Assembly: GCA_973895155.1 (NCBI GenBank)
Contig: OZ316894.1
Location: 13,888,001 to 13,952,000, forward strand
DNA length: 64,000 nt
DNA from: Marsupella aquatica
Taxonomy: Eukaryota; Marchantiophyta
Reading direction: 5' to 3'
Shown: one piece after another, positions 35,468 through 46,700 of the stretch
How the letters are laid out: each line of letters starts with the position of its first letter
How positions within the stretch are numbered: the stretch's first letter is position 1
Position numbers and translations under genes: made by a program
Notes under the pieces: model-generated
What the model was told of the DNA's origin: nothing
The model's database searches: none
Seen by the model: only the letters and a program-made list of their open reading frames with translations

Positions 35468-37219
35468 ACATGTGCCAGACTTGGATCTATTGTACCATCA
35501 ATGTTGGGAAGGTGACATGGTGCACAGTTGCGCACATGATCCTTCCAAACCATACCATCGCATCCCTCCAACATCAGGACACCAAAAGGAAACACTTCAC
35601 GCACACGTAAGATTGTCCGGCCTGCGGTCACATCAAGTGTCGTGGGTGTTGTCTGCTACAAATAAACATAATCACCAGGATGAAATCATCGAATGCTTGC
35701 ACGGTAACCTCCTCCACGAATAGTGGCATACCTCAAAGTATCACGATGTTGGGCAATGGCAAGGTTGTCAAAAGCCATGGGCATCACTCTCTGAATATCC
35801 GTGCTCTCTCTGAACACACCTTGACCCAAACATCAGGATCATCCAAGTTCACAACTGATGCAGCATCACGACGAATAGCTGCTGGCAAATCTGGCTCTCT
35901 ACCATAGAGCAAAAAGTAAGGTGAGAAGGATGCAAGTGATGCTTGCCGACTGAAACGGTAGCCCATAGCTAACCAAGGTAGCTGAAGATCCCAATCTCCC
36001 AGATGACCAACTTGCAAGCCATACTTACGCAATCCTCTCTTCACAGTTTGCACAACTCTCTCAGCTAATCCATCTGCCTCAGGATGATCACGAGAGATAG
36101 TACGATGATCAATCAGAGCTTGTTTACACAAACTCCCAAAATCTCCACGGAACTCAGTTCCCTGATCAGTCAACACCTCAGCTGGTGCTCCAAAATGACT
36201 GAGTACGCGATCCAAAAATGTAGTAGCAACTCCTCCACTGGCTTTATCTAGCAACGCCACTAGCTCAATCCACTTGGAAAAATGCTTCACCATGACCAAA
36301 ATATACTGATTATGGCGTTGGGTAAGACGTAATGGACCAGCAAAATCCAAACTCCAACGATATCCCAAACCCATGATCGGTAACGAGTGCAACTGGGAAG
36401 TGGGAGCATTAAATGATGCTCTCACTCTATCACATACCACACACTTAGCTATCAACTGCTGGACATGAGTGTGCGTACCACGCCACCAATACTGTGTCTA
36501 CAGCAAGCTATAAGTGCAGCAAGCTATTTGTGTGCATGTCGCACCAAATGTACTCGTTGTGATGGTTTTGGTACCACCAACACCCTACCATCATGCAGTA
36601 CTCTCAAAAGATGGTTTCTCTCCCATTGAAACCTCTTGGCTCTCTGTAGAACCCTGTCGCGTTCTTTGGCATCAACACTGCCAACAATAGAACCACTACG
36701 CAGATATTCCAACACCCTCACATCATTGTGAATATCTTGTTGTCCAAAAGTTACCTCACCAACATCCACATCTGAAGACTCATCATCCACTCCATCCAAT
36801 GAGGTAGAGTCCACAGATCCACTGTATGCTGGCACCCAACAAAGAAAGGCAGATGCATGCCATCCTGGCACCATCTCCTTATTTGACTCATCATGCCATC
36901 TGGCTCCAGTCTCATCCTGCTGACTGGTACATGGATTGCGGCTTAATCCATCTGCATCCAAGTTCACTTTTTCAGCCTATGCACCACCTGGAAATCATAC
37001 TCTTGTAACAACAATGCCCATCGTGCAAGCTTCCTTGTAAGCTTGTCAGATTCCATTAACCACTTAAGAGGCTGATGATCAGTGATCAAGGTGAAGGGGT
37101 TACCAAACAAGTAGCAACAAAAGTGTGCAACAGCCCACACTACTGCCAAACACTCTCCCTCATAAGAGCTATCCTTAGCCTTTGCTGAATTGTTTGATCT
37201 ACTGGCATAAGCCACAACA
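35440..37219 (-). pseudogene. RNase H (C-terminal part) and integrase of the methyltransferase gypsy
   Basis: The RNase H part after the LINE insertion reads VAYASRSNNSAKAKDSSYEG and TLITDHQPLKWLMESDKLTR (37,219-36,964). Next is a zinc-binding/integrase region: after a long spacer (36,967-36,524, ADGLSRNPC), CVVCDRVRASFN (36,440), GLGYRWSLDFAGPL, LTDQGTEFRGDF and SRDHPEADGLAERVV give the integrase DD(35)E-type core, with YFLLYGREPDLP downstream. The C-terminal block VREVFPFGVLMLEG (35.6 kb) is the post-integrase region of gypsy elements; no chromodomain seen. Several frame breaks; non-functional. Confidence 0.88.
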
Positions 37220-39563
37220 TAGTGAAGGCTTGGTTTGACGAGGATTGTGCTAGAGCAAGGATGCAAGCAAGATCACATTCAAGGGAAAAGAGACTTTTGG
37301 CATTCACTATGTACAAGAACTTCATCAAACACAAGAAGAGGTGCTTCTTGAAGAGTCATCAACAATCACTATGTGAGGAGTTCATCAAACATCCAAAACG
37401 TTTTTGGGAGAGAATGCAATCAGGCAAGACTACTCCCCCCTTGGATCACCAGGACCTGGTAACCTATGTCACATCCTTGTATTTCTTTCCAGATGCTAGT
37501 GGCATGCCTTTGCCCCTTGGGGACACCATTCAGTTTACAGAGAGGGAGGTGAAGGTGCATCTTTCCCACATGCAACATGGGAAAGCTAAAGATCTGTTGG
37601 GCCTGAACTTGGAGCTTCTTTTGTGGGGAGGACCCTCTTTACTAACAAACTTGGTGCATGAGTTGAATCAAGCAATGGCTTTAGGTTTACCTAAAGCTTG
37701 GATGACCAGAAGAGTGGTGCCTATCTTCAAGGCAGGCAACAAGGACGATGTGCACAACTACAGAACCATCATGGTAGGCAATACTTTTGCTAAAGTTTTG
37801 GGAGGACTACTTGAAGCCAGATTAAGCTCTTGGTTGGAGAGTGAGATGAAAAGGGCACCTTCACAAGCAGGTTTTAGGAGAGAATTCAGCACTATGGATC
37901 ACATTCTCTGCTTGAGGGTGTTGTGTGAAAAGGCCAAATCTCCACATAAACCATTATTTTGCTTGTTTGTGGACTTCTCCAAGGCCTTTGACAAAGTTTC
38001 CCGATCCAAGCTTTGGGATAGGATGGTGGAGTTGGAAGTGCCTGAAGAGCTCAGGTTGGCTGTTTCTAAATTGTACCAAGAAGTGCGCATCAAACTTTCA
38101 AAGGAAACCTCTGAAGAAATCTGGAGCACTCTTGGGGTGATCCAAGGTTGTCCTCTCTCACCAACTCTCTTTGGCATCTTCATTGATCAGCTACACAACA
38201 TTTTGGAGGAGCATGGTGGAGTTGGCACTCAATTGGGTAGGTTTGTCCTCCAACTTCTTATATTTGCAGATGATGTGGTCCTACTTGCTCATGCTCAAGA
38301 AGCTTTGCAAAGACATCTCAATGCCTTGGAGGAGTTTTGTCAAGCAACAGGGATGGTAGTCAACCTCAAGAAGACCAAGTGTTTGGGCATTGGCACACGA
38401 CAAAATCCAGAGCTCTACTTCCAAGGGAATCTGGTGGAATTTGTGAGGACCTACAAATACCTTGGGGTGGAGTTCTCTCAAAACTTGAGTTGGGCCTCAT
38501 GTGTAAAATCTAGGGCTGCCAATGGGTACAGAGCTTTTTATGCATTCATGAACAAATGCAAAAGAGCTGGTCTACACACTTGGAGGTTAAGGAAACATCT
38601 CTTTGGAGCTTTGGTGAAACCAGTCATTCTTTATGGAGCACCAATTTGGGGAGCAGGTGTGTCTAAATCTGGGTGGCAACAGATTGAGGGGCTGCAAAAG
38701 CTATTTCTTGAGATGGAGCTTGGGATCAAGTCACAAACCCCATATGCACTTACACTTGCAGAGGCAGGCTTGTTTCCTTTGGAGGTGGAGGCACTCTTCC
38801 ACACACTCAAATACATCATGCGTGTAAGAGAGTTGGAGGAAAACAGATTTCCTTTTCATGCCTTGCGCTCATCTTCAGCTAAAGGGTGGTATGCAGATGT
38901 GTGCAGGTGGGCCCATGCTTGGGATTTTCCTGAACATGAATGGCCAACACACCCAACCAAGCTAAGAGCAAAACTTGAGCAAAAGGCTTTGCACAAACTT
39001 TGGCATGAACCTAGCCCACGGCAGCAATACTACATGAGAGATGTGAACCCCATGAAGAAATATCGAGAACAAGAATACTTATCTAGCACTATCTCAGTAC
39101 AACTTAGACAACTTATTGCTCAGTATAGACTAAGCTCACACCACCTTGAAGTAGAACAAGGGAGATGGAAGGATATTGACAGGAAAAAGAGGGTTTGTCA
39201 ACTATGTGATAGCTCTAGTATAGAGAATGAATATCATGTATTCATTGCTTGCAAGTTTTATGAGGGGGTTAGGATGGCATCTCAAATCTTGGTGAAAGAT
39301 TTGTATGCATTGTTTGGTCTGCCCCCTCAGCAACTTGGAAGATATATCTTTGCGGTGGATAGGGAAAGGAGAATAGGTTTGGAAAATCTTTCAGGGCTCT
39401 CTAGGTCCATAGTTTCTTTGAGGACATAGTTGTCCTCTTCTGAGCAATCTCTTTTGGTTGCTCTTTTCTTTGATTGCATTGTACTTTACTTTTTGTGGCA
39501 GCTCCTTTGACTTTCATGGTCCCGGAGCTTATAATACATTACCATTACCATTACCATTACCAT
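37220..39563 (+). mobile_element. 5'-truncated LINE with hexanucleotide tail
   Basis: Inserted in the RNase H part of the - strand gypsy. The insertion is bounded by a short duplication AACA (37216-37219, 39564-39567). Its 3' end is not poly(A) but a (CATTAC)n microsatellite (about 39,537-39,563). The 5' end falls inside the coding frame (KAWFDEDCARARM, the EN-RT linker), so the endonuclease is missing, typical of incomplete target-primed reverse transcription. The remaining frame is open over 735 codons, so insertion is recent. Confidence 0.88.
37222..39429 (+). CDS. LINE reverse transcriptase, N-terminally truncated (735 codons open)
   Basis: Open from the truncated 5' end; the first in-frame triplet is not a true start. 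RT motifs in order: VVPIFKAGNKDDVHNYRTIM, QAGFRREFSTMDHIL, FCLFVDFSKAFDKVSRSKLW, GVIQGCPLSPTLFGIFIDQL and LLIFADDVVLLAHA (catalytic FADD intact), then MVVNLKKTKCL and LVKPVILYGAPIWG. The C-terminal third ends in a possible zinc-binding CQLCDSSSIENEYHVFIAC. No RNase H domain is seen. It differs from the L1-like LINE at 21-29 kb in motif wording and tail type, so it belongs to another LINE clade. Lacking promoter and endonuclease, it is likely dead despite the open frame. Confidence 0.9.
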   Translation: MKAWFDEDCARARMQARSHSREKRLLAFTMYKNFIKHKKRCFLKSHQQSLCEEFIKHPKRFWERMQSGKTTPPLDHQDLVTYVTSLYFFPDASGMPLPLGDTIQFTEREVKVHLSHMQHGKAKDLLGLNLELLLWGGPSLLTNLVHELNQAMALGLPKAWMTRRVVPIFKAGNKDDVHNYRTIMVGNTFAKVLGGLLEARLSSWLESEMKRAPSQAGFRREFSTMDHILCLRVLCEKAKSPHKPLFCLFVDFSKAFDKVSRSKLWDRMVELEVPEELRLAVSKLYQEVRIKLSKETSEEIWSTLGVIQGCPLSPTLFGIFIDQLHNILEEHGGVGTQLGRFVLQLLIFADDVVLLAHAQEALQRHLNALEEFCQATGMVVNLKKTKCLGIGTRQNPELYFQGNLVEFVRTYKYLGVEFSQNLSWASCVKSRAANGYRAFYAFMNKCKRAGLHTWRLRKHLFGALVKPVILYGAPIWGAGVSKSGWQQIEGLQKLFLEMELGIKSQTPYALTLAEAGLFPLEVEALFHTLKYIMRVRELEENRFPFHALRSSSAKGWYADVCRWAHAWDFPEHEWPTHPTKLRAKLEQKALHKLWHEPSPRQQYYMRDVNPMKKYREQEYLSSTISVQLRQLIAQYRLSSHHLEVEQGRWKDIDRKKRVCQLCDSSSIENEYHVFIACKFYEGVRMASQILVKDLYALFGLPPQQLGRYIFAVDRERRIGLENLSGLSRSIVSLRT

Positions 39564-40721
39564 AACAAACTCATTCCCCTCATGATCCTTTTGAGTCTGC
39601 ACTGCTCCAAGTCCTACTCCACTCCAATCAATGTGTAGCTGAAATGGTCTGCCTGAAATGGGTCTTCTCAAAATAGGGGATGATGCCAACCTTTGCTTCA
39701 ACTCCTGAAAGGCATGCTCCTGGTCATCACCCCAAATCCATTCTTGATCCAACTTAGTGAGTATGGTCAAAGGTTTAGCAAGCTGGCTAAATCCTTTAAC
39801 ATACCTCCTGTAGTAGCTCGCCAATCCCAAGAATGCACAAACTCTACTCACATCAGTAGGACAAGGAATCTGTGTAATGGCCTCCACTTTAGTCTGCTGT
39901 ACACCCAATCCCCCTAGGTATATAGTGTGGCCCAAATACTCAATCTGGTCTTGGAAGAACTTACACTTGCTAGGATGGAGCTTCAACCCATGTGCTCTCA
40001 ATCTCTCCAACACAATCTGCAAGTGCTGCTGATGTTCTTCTACAGTAGAAGAATAGACCAAAATATCATCAATATAACATCTGACAAAATCCAAACCTAC
40101 AAGGATTTGATCCATGACTCTATGGAACTCAGCTGGTGCATTCTTCAACCCAAATGGTAAGAATAACCACTGATACAAACGATCTTTGCCATAAGAATCA
40201 ATCCCCCAGAATGTTGTCTTGGACCTGTCAGCATGCCTAATTGGAAGTTGATGGTACCCTGCCCTTAGATCCAATGAACTGAAAACCTTTGCATGCCCCA
40301 CAGCATCAAAGATCTCCTCAGGTGTGGGCATGGCATATCTATCAGATTTTGTCTGGCGATTAATGGGTCTGTAATCACCACACATGCGCCTATCTGTGTA
40401 ATTGCCATGCACATCCTTCTTGGCTGGCATCACTATGGCAGATGCATACTCCCCATATGAAATCTCCACCAATCCAGCCTCCAACAAATCTTGAGTTTTG
40501 CTTTGAATCAGAGCTCTCTCCATGTCACTGTAACGGTATGGCCTACGAAAGATTGGCGCATCACTAGCCAATTCAATCTGAATACCAGGACCCTTTAATG
40601 TCCCCAAATCCTTCATGCAAAATGCAAAACAATTCCAGTAACTCTTTAGGAATTGATGCATGCGACGTCTCTCCTCCCTTGTCAACTTAGGGCCAAGTTG
40701 TGGTTCCCAACTCTCCACCAA
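39564..40721 (-). pseudogene. Reverse transcriptase of the methyltransferase gypsy
   Basis: An almost clean RT: YRYSDMERALIQSKTQDLLE, RMCGDYRPINRQTKSDRYAM, VFSSLDLRAGYHQLPI, WLFLPFGLKNAPAEFHRVMD, FVRCYIDDILVYS (catalytic YIDD), KCKFFQDQIEYLGHTI and FLGLASYYRRYVKGFSQLA, then the start of RNase H (PFQLHIDWSGVGLGAV), broken at NEFV by the LINE. The frame upstream continues through one TAG (about 40,768) into the methyltransferase domain, so the two were part of one polyprotein. Confidence 0.92.
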
Positions 40722-40766
40722 ATCCCTAATATCTTTTTGTAGAGTAGAAGAGATAGCCGATGATTG

Positions 40767-42129
40767 CTATTTAGCAGTAGATTGAGCAGTCCCTTCCTGC
40801 TCAACAATCTGTCCAACCTTGGCCAATCCTGCCATAGGTCCATGGACCGTCTGCTCGCCCCCAGCTGTGGTCAGTACTGTCTTAGTGGACCGCAAGCTCA
40901 CCAAGGGACAATTATTAATTCTAGCAAAGCGCACCCGCAACTGTTCAGCTACTCCCAAGCTAATAATCCAAGTCAAACAATTCAGATCCATTGCTTGACC
41001 AAGAACCTGGCGCCACAAACCCTCTGACATAGAGGCAACTGCAGTGGTGCCAGTCAAAAATCCCATAGCACGCTCCCTCGCATCAGTAGTAGGCTCCAAT
41101 AACTGCTGGAGAGCTGTGTCCCACACAAGTCCAGGGCCACTTGCTCTGAATGCATATGAAGCAGAGTGGCTTACAAGAGTGGGTAATGCACAACGTGGGC
41201 GTCCAACTGCATTGACCACTGCCAATGGAGGTCTATCAGGTTGGGTCACACCCTGTGCACGACACCCTGGATCCAAAATATCATCCACCACTAAGGCTGG
41301 TGAGCATGGAATGTTGTCAAATGCGCGCTTCAACACCTCACATGGGATCAAATTAGTCCACTACAAGCGTGGACGATGTGCACGAGAACCCACACGTGCA
41401 ACATCCAACAACACAGCAGGTCCAATCCAAGACCTCACCTGGTGAACACTAGCAACAATCCGACTACGATCATCACCTAACAATGGCACATTCTCCAAAA
41501 TGTATGCTGGAGACTGTGTTTGATGTAGCTAGAGATGACGCAGCACCCGTAACATCTCCCAAAACAATGCAGAGCATGGATCATGAAGTCCATGCCCAAC
41601 GCCAGCTCTAGATTGGCCCTGACATGGCCAACCAACAATCACCAAATCAATGGGGCCAACACGATGCAGATGATCCACCCCCAGCAATGAAATATTAGCA
41701 GGTAGTGCATGCTGATAACCACGAACAACATCCACTGGCAACAACTATGGATATCTATCCACCAACATAGCCACATGTCGCAATGAGACCCTCTGTGCTG
41801 TCTCATCTGTCTCCATATACAAATAACAACGCACATGAATTCCTGCCTAGAGAACATCAGCCAATCTAGTGCTAAGCCCACCAAAAAGATCCAACAAACA
41901 AATACCCTCCGGTGGATACTGCCAAGCAATAGAAGTGGTATCCAATGGTGAAAGAGTCACAGGTCCATCTGCAAGAGACTGCTATGGTCCTGACTGTGGT
42001 GTAAAAGCATGACGCCATGCATCATGTACCAATCGTGCGGTTGCTTGTGGCAAGGCCTGTGTAGTGCCCACACTGGTGGCACAACACTGCCAACAGGTAA
42101 TCCTCGCATGATATGAGACTCCTCCAATG
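40767..42129 (-). pseudogene. C5-cytosine DNA methyltransferase domain in gypsy pol (- copy)
   Basis: More complete than the + copy. Motif I GICLLDLFGGLSTR (about 41,890), RCYLYMETDETAQRVSLRHV, motif IV IDLVIVGWPCQGQSRAGVGH (catalytic PCQ at 41,627-41,616, intact frame), YILENVPLL (about 41,495), VLLDVARVGSRAHRPRL-stop-W, RCALPTLVSHSASYAF (41.2 kb), ERAMGFLTGTTAVA and LWRQVLGQAMDLNCLTWI (motifs IX-X). Four TAG stops (41850, 41747, 41531, 41363) occur; the + copy has CAA, CAG, CAG and TGG there. It sits between protease and RT in one frame with RT. Such a domain would methylate cytosines of element or host DNA; retrotransposon-borne cytosine methyltransferases are known from dinoflagellates and charophytes. 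This copy is dead. Confidence 0.92.
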
Positions 42130-42164
42130 ATCAGCCTATTCATTAAAAGTGTATTTTCTTTTGT

Positions 42165-42265
42165 TCACAAATCAGTCCTGAAATGTACACTTTTATGTCC
42201 CCAAATGTACACTTTACGAAGCCCAAATGTACACTTTTTGATACCTAAATGTACACTTTATAGGC
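42165..42265. repeat. Subterminal repeats, left end of the 13.6 kb transposon
   Basis: Four to five copies of AAATGTACACTTT spaced about 20-25 bp. The same motif occurs about a dozen times at the right end (55,385-55,730), in the same orientation. Such subterminal repeats are usual transposase-binding sites; the role here is inferred. Confidence 0.75.
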
Positions 42266-42269
42266 CAAA

Positions 42270-42545
42270 TCTTATTAGTATTATATTAATATATTATATT
42301 ATATTATAATAGTATTATATTATTATATTATATTATATTATAATAGTATTATATTACTTATTAGTTCACAAAGAACCATGGGATAGAGATCATATTTGTA
42401 AAAACATTTCCACACAAAGAAGCCCAGGCAAGGACCATTGATTGATAATGTGTGAAAATAATTATATACAATTGTGTCCAAACTCACAATGAATATCCAG
42501 GGCTGGCACCCATTTTTACTATCTAATGGGCTTAACATGAGTCAG
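42270..42545. other. AT-rich tract, no gene
   Basis: 42,285-42,358 is a (TATTA)n-like low-complexity stretch; the remainder has no frame of note. It separates the subterminal repeats from the end of the FCP1/NIF-like gene. Confidence 0.6.
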
Positions 42546-42549
42546 ATAT

Positions 42550-43683
42550 CTAAACAAAGTGCTCCTTAAAATATTTATTTGAGCACGTGCCTTTGTCTCC
42601 TTTACTATCTACCCTAATGTCACGGCTGCAACTCCCTTTATCTTCAGGGAGATGAAATTTGGTGGTGTTGTTCTTAGCTGCTATAATCTCCCGCAAAAAG
42701 TGTCTGGGATTTTCTCTATACAGACCTGAATATTCGCGTCCTACAAATGATCTAGCAAGTGAGGTGACAAGTGCATCGTCAAGTTCCACCTCAGGACGTA
42801 AGCTACATATACGGTGCTTCACAGCCCAAGGAATCTCATTGCTATTGAGGTCCAGCACACTATGCCTATACTGTGACTTCCAAATTTTTGCTGCACATCT
42901 CTTACTAAGTTGATCATAAGTAATCTCATTTTTTGCCTTGTCTCTCTTAATGTGCAATAGAGACCACTTTGGAGAGTTTAGGAGAAGATAATAACGAATA
43001 TCACTTGCATGTGACAGTTTCTCAAGACATGGCCAAAGAATTGTTAGAAGAAAATTGTCTCCACGATTGGCATGCGTGTAGGGCACTAGAAATAGTCCAG
43101 TCATGTTTGGGTTAGCAAATGCCTTCAAGGGGGAGTCATCCACAAGGAGTGTGTTGGTTTCATCATATAGATTTCCAAATGCACTCCATACCACCCAAAA
43201 ATCCTTCAATAGCACATTTGCCTTTCCATTTGTAATGTCACGCCTTTGAATGCCTGTGTCAAAGGCTTCCACCTGTGTGAATACAAACTTCAGTTTCAAC
43301 CGCTCCTCAATTGTGAACATCATGTTCAACATTTTCACTGTTCGCGGCATCCCAGCACATGTCCAAATTGCAACGTCAAACCGGTCAAAAACCAACTTTA
43401 GAAACTCATGGAGCCCTGGCCTCTCTGTATACATGCGACTAGTTCCATTTGATCTATCCCAATGCACTCCACTTGAGGTGACAATATTTCTAGATGTGCC
43501 CTTGCTTTGGAATTCAATAGAATCCCAAAGTATTTTATTAAGGTCCAAAATCAGCAACTTCCACTTGACGGGACCAGGTCTCGATTCTGCAAGTGCACCA
43601 AACACCACTCTCAGAGAAAAGACCAAAAGTGAACTTTGGATTAGGATTGTCTCAGTCCAAAAATACAAGACAATGGCTGACAA
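42550..43683 (-). CDS. FCP1/NIF-like HAD-family protein carried by the transposon
   Basis: A 377-codon frame. LLILDLNKILWDS matches the HAD motif I position of CTD phosphatases (usual form DLDETL), followed by RPGLHEFLKLVFDRFDVAIW, TCAGMPRTVKMLNM and LLVDDSPLKAFANPN, the FCP1/NIF domain order. The first Asp (nucleophile) is kept but the second Asp is Asn, so catalysis is doubtful. C-terminal to the domain are about 150 residues rich in charge, without recognised motifs. FCP1-type proteins dephosphorylate the RNA polymerase II CTD; a function in the element (boosting transcription of its genes, or regulation) is speculation. The upstream side (N-terminus) abuts the MULE-like insertion at 43,728, so the true start may be lost or lie beyond it. 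Confidence 0.8.
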   Translation of the reverse strand: MSAIVLYFWTETILIQSSLLVFSLRVVFGALAESRPGPVKWKLLILDLNKILWDSIEFQSKGTSRNIVTSSGVHWDRSNGTSRMYTERPGLHEFLKLVFDRFDVAIWTCAGMPRTVKMLNMMFTIEERLKLKFVFTQVEAFDTGIQRRDITNGKANVLLKDFWVVWSAFGNLYDETNTLLVDDSPLKAFANPNMTGLFLVPYTHANRGDNFLLTILWPCLEKLSHASDIRYYLLLNSPKWSLLHIKRDKAKNEITYDQLSKRCAAKIWKSQYRHSVLDLNSNEIPWAVKHRICSLRPEVELDDALVTSLARSFVGREYSGLYRENPRHFLREIIAAKNNTTKFHLPEDKGSCSRDIRVDSKGDKGTCSNKYFKEHFV

Positions 43684-43717
43684 AAAAGAAAATTAACCTA
43701 CATACCATTTTTAGAAG

Positions 43718-43727
43718 CCTCACAATG
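43718..43727. repeat. Target duplication of the MULE-like element, left
   Basis: CCTCACAATG, repeated exactly at 47179-47188. Ten bp is within the range known for Mutator-like elements (9-11 bp). Confidence 0.85.
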
Positions 43728-46700
43728 GGCCTGACCTCCGTGACAGGAAACAGTAAACAGGAAAAATCATAACAGGAAAAATCAAGGAAGATAACAGGAG
43801 TTTTTGCGCTCACGTTGTCATAATGGGATAAGTTTACTAGCGTCGGGCGCTAGCCAAAATACAATGGTACGTTTTCATATTAGTTGCAAGGGTTACAATT
43901 AGCAAATTACATCACATGTTAGGCAAACAAAATGTGCATGGTTTATTGGAAAATATGTAATTTATATTTTTTCAGTGGATACTTAACATTTTGGCAAGGG
44001 TTATCATTAACACCCCCTCCCGACGCTAGCCAAAATACCATCATAGTCTTTACATAGTGACAAGATTTACAATTAATATACAACAAATTCATATGTTTGT
44101 TGAACGCTTACAAAAATGCAATATACTTCTCCTATAATCCAAGTGCGTATTTCTTGTATTTGGCCAAATCTGATCCTCTTTAAATTCTAAGGAGGAGACT
44201 TAAAGTGTACATCATCATCAAGTTTATTGAAAGAGTGCTTACGTGAGGGGCACAGTCTTGGCCAAAAAAATCTTCATTTGGAAGATTTTTTAATCTAATT
44301 TCTAATTAAATCAAACCTTCAATATAGGAAATCTCATGGATGTTTTTGTAATTTCTTGAACATAAATATCAATGTATGGATATAATTTCATATGGGTAAC
44401 AAAAATTTATGAACCCATGTGACGGATATACACACAAATGGGATCAAATTATAAAATCAAGTGTGATTTGAATCTTTATTTCGCAAGAAAATCTGGGACA
44501 ATATTAATTTGACTAGTGTTTAAATTGTCTTTTTCAAACCACAAACATCATTATATTTTTCAAGTTGTTGATTCTATATATGTGGGTTGTTGTTATTTTC
44601 ATAAAATTTCTTAGAATTACTTCTAAATTATTTTCATAAGAAGGTGATGTGCTTAAGAAAATGAGAAAAGTTTTGGGCTACAATAGGATTAGAGTTTGAC
44701 GGTCTCTAGTGACCCCAAAATATCTAGTATAGAACAAGGAAAATATGATAGTAATGCCATACTCTACTATACAAAATTGGCATAATTTGATGTGTTTAAA
44801 GGTCATGAAGATTAAACTATTGGATTAAATCTAGGAATAAATCCCATAATAGCTCCAGATGCAAAAGAAATTGAGACAAATTGAATATATTTATATGATA
44901 TAATCCATAATTTAGTACCTAATTGCTATCTCAATAGTCCTAAAATCTTGTGCAGAATGTATAATAGCACTAGGCGCTATCATAAATCATATTTATTTGA
45001 CGTATTGATTGATAAAAGTAATAGGTGCTATCATCAAATGACACATTTATGTGTAAAACATCCATCATTTTTTAAAGAAAATTTGGCAGAAGAGTTAATT
45101 ACAAGAAATAATAAACATAAACCCATACAACAAATTTAATAAAAAAGATACAAATGTTACTAGCGTCGGGCGCTGGTAATATCCTACTTGGCTTGACCCC
45201 TCTAAGAATGATATTATTTTAAGAATTTTTATACAAAAATTGAGCTAAAATTAGTATAAAACATTTAAAAATGTTACTAGCGCCGAGAGCTAGTAATATT
45301 CAACTCACCAAGACACTCCAAAATGACACTATTTTGAGTGTCTTTATGAGTAAAAATTAAGCAAAAAAGGATATAAAAATGAATTAACATTACTAGCGCC
45401 GGGAGCTAGTAATGTCACACCCACCTAGACCCTCCAAAATGACACTATTTTGAGTGTCTTTATGAGTAAAAATTAAGCAAAAAAGGATATAAAAATGAAT
45501 TAACATTACTAGCGCCGGGAGCTAGTAATGTCACACCCACCTAGACCCTCCAAAATGACACTATTTTGAGTGTCTTTATGAGTAAAAATTAAGCAAAAAA
45601 GGATATAAAAATGAATTAACATTACTAGCGTCGGGAGCTAGTAATGTCACACTCGCTTAGACCCTTTAAAATAACATCATATTGAGTATATTTGTGAGAA
45701 TTTTTTTAGAAAATTGGGCTATAAAAATGAATTGACATTACTAGCGCCGGGAGCTAGTAATGTCACACTCGCTTAGACCCTTTAAAATAACATCATATTG
45801 AGTATATTTATGAGAACAAATTTTGAAAATTGGGCTATAAAAATAAATTAACATTACTAGCGCCGGGAGCTAGTAATGTCACACTCGCTTAGACCCTTTA
45901 AAATAACATCATATTGAGTATATTTATGAGAAAAAATTTTGAAAATTGGGCTATAAAAATAAATTAACATTACTAGCGCCGGGAGCTAGTAATGTCACAC
46001 TTGCTTGGACCCTCCATAATAGAACCATTTTGAGAAATTTTTAAGAGAAATTTTTCGCAAAAAATGTAGAAAACAAAGGAACATTACTAGCGCCAAAAGC
46101 TAGTAATGTGACTTTGGCCCAAACCCTCTAGAAAAACATTTTTTTGAGTCTGTGACCTTTAATTATTTACTGATATACCGCCTATTTCACTAGTAGTATT
46201 ACCGTTTTATCTCTTGTGTTTGCTATTGTTGTTAAATGCACCAAAGGATATTTTAGAAGGTCATGTAATTTTGCAAGTAATAAAGAAATATCTATGTAAA
46301 TGAGACCTCACCAAAGAGGACTTTTTGTTGGCATTGAGTGCTACTATGGTAATATGAACAAAAATGACTATAGCCTAAAGGATATATTTTGATAAGCGCC
46401 AGGCGCTGATATAAATTTTGGTCAAAAGCAATGGCTCTAATTATCAAATTTATTATAGTAGTTTGTGGTGCTACTATATTATATCATCATTTGTAATGTT
46501 TTAATGGCTATATTATCACTAATATTATCCAATGTCACGGCTGCTGACCTTGTTACTAGAAAAAAAGAACATAGCATCCTCTAATGGTCTAAGGCGGTTC
46601 AATCAAAATTTACAATATGTCAAACTCTTCATCATTGGTTAGAGCATTCAATGACCAGAGTGTATTGCATTTGATAGCAAGAGTATATCTTTTTGCTCAC

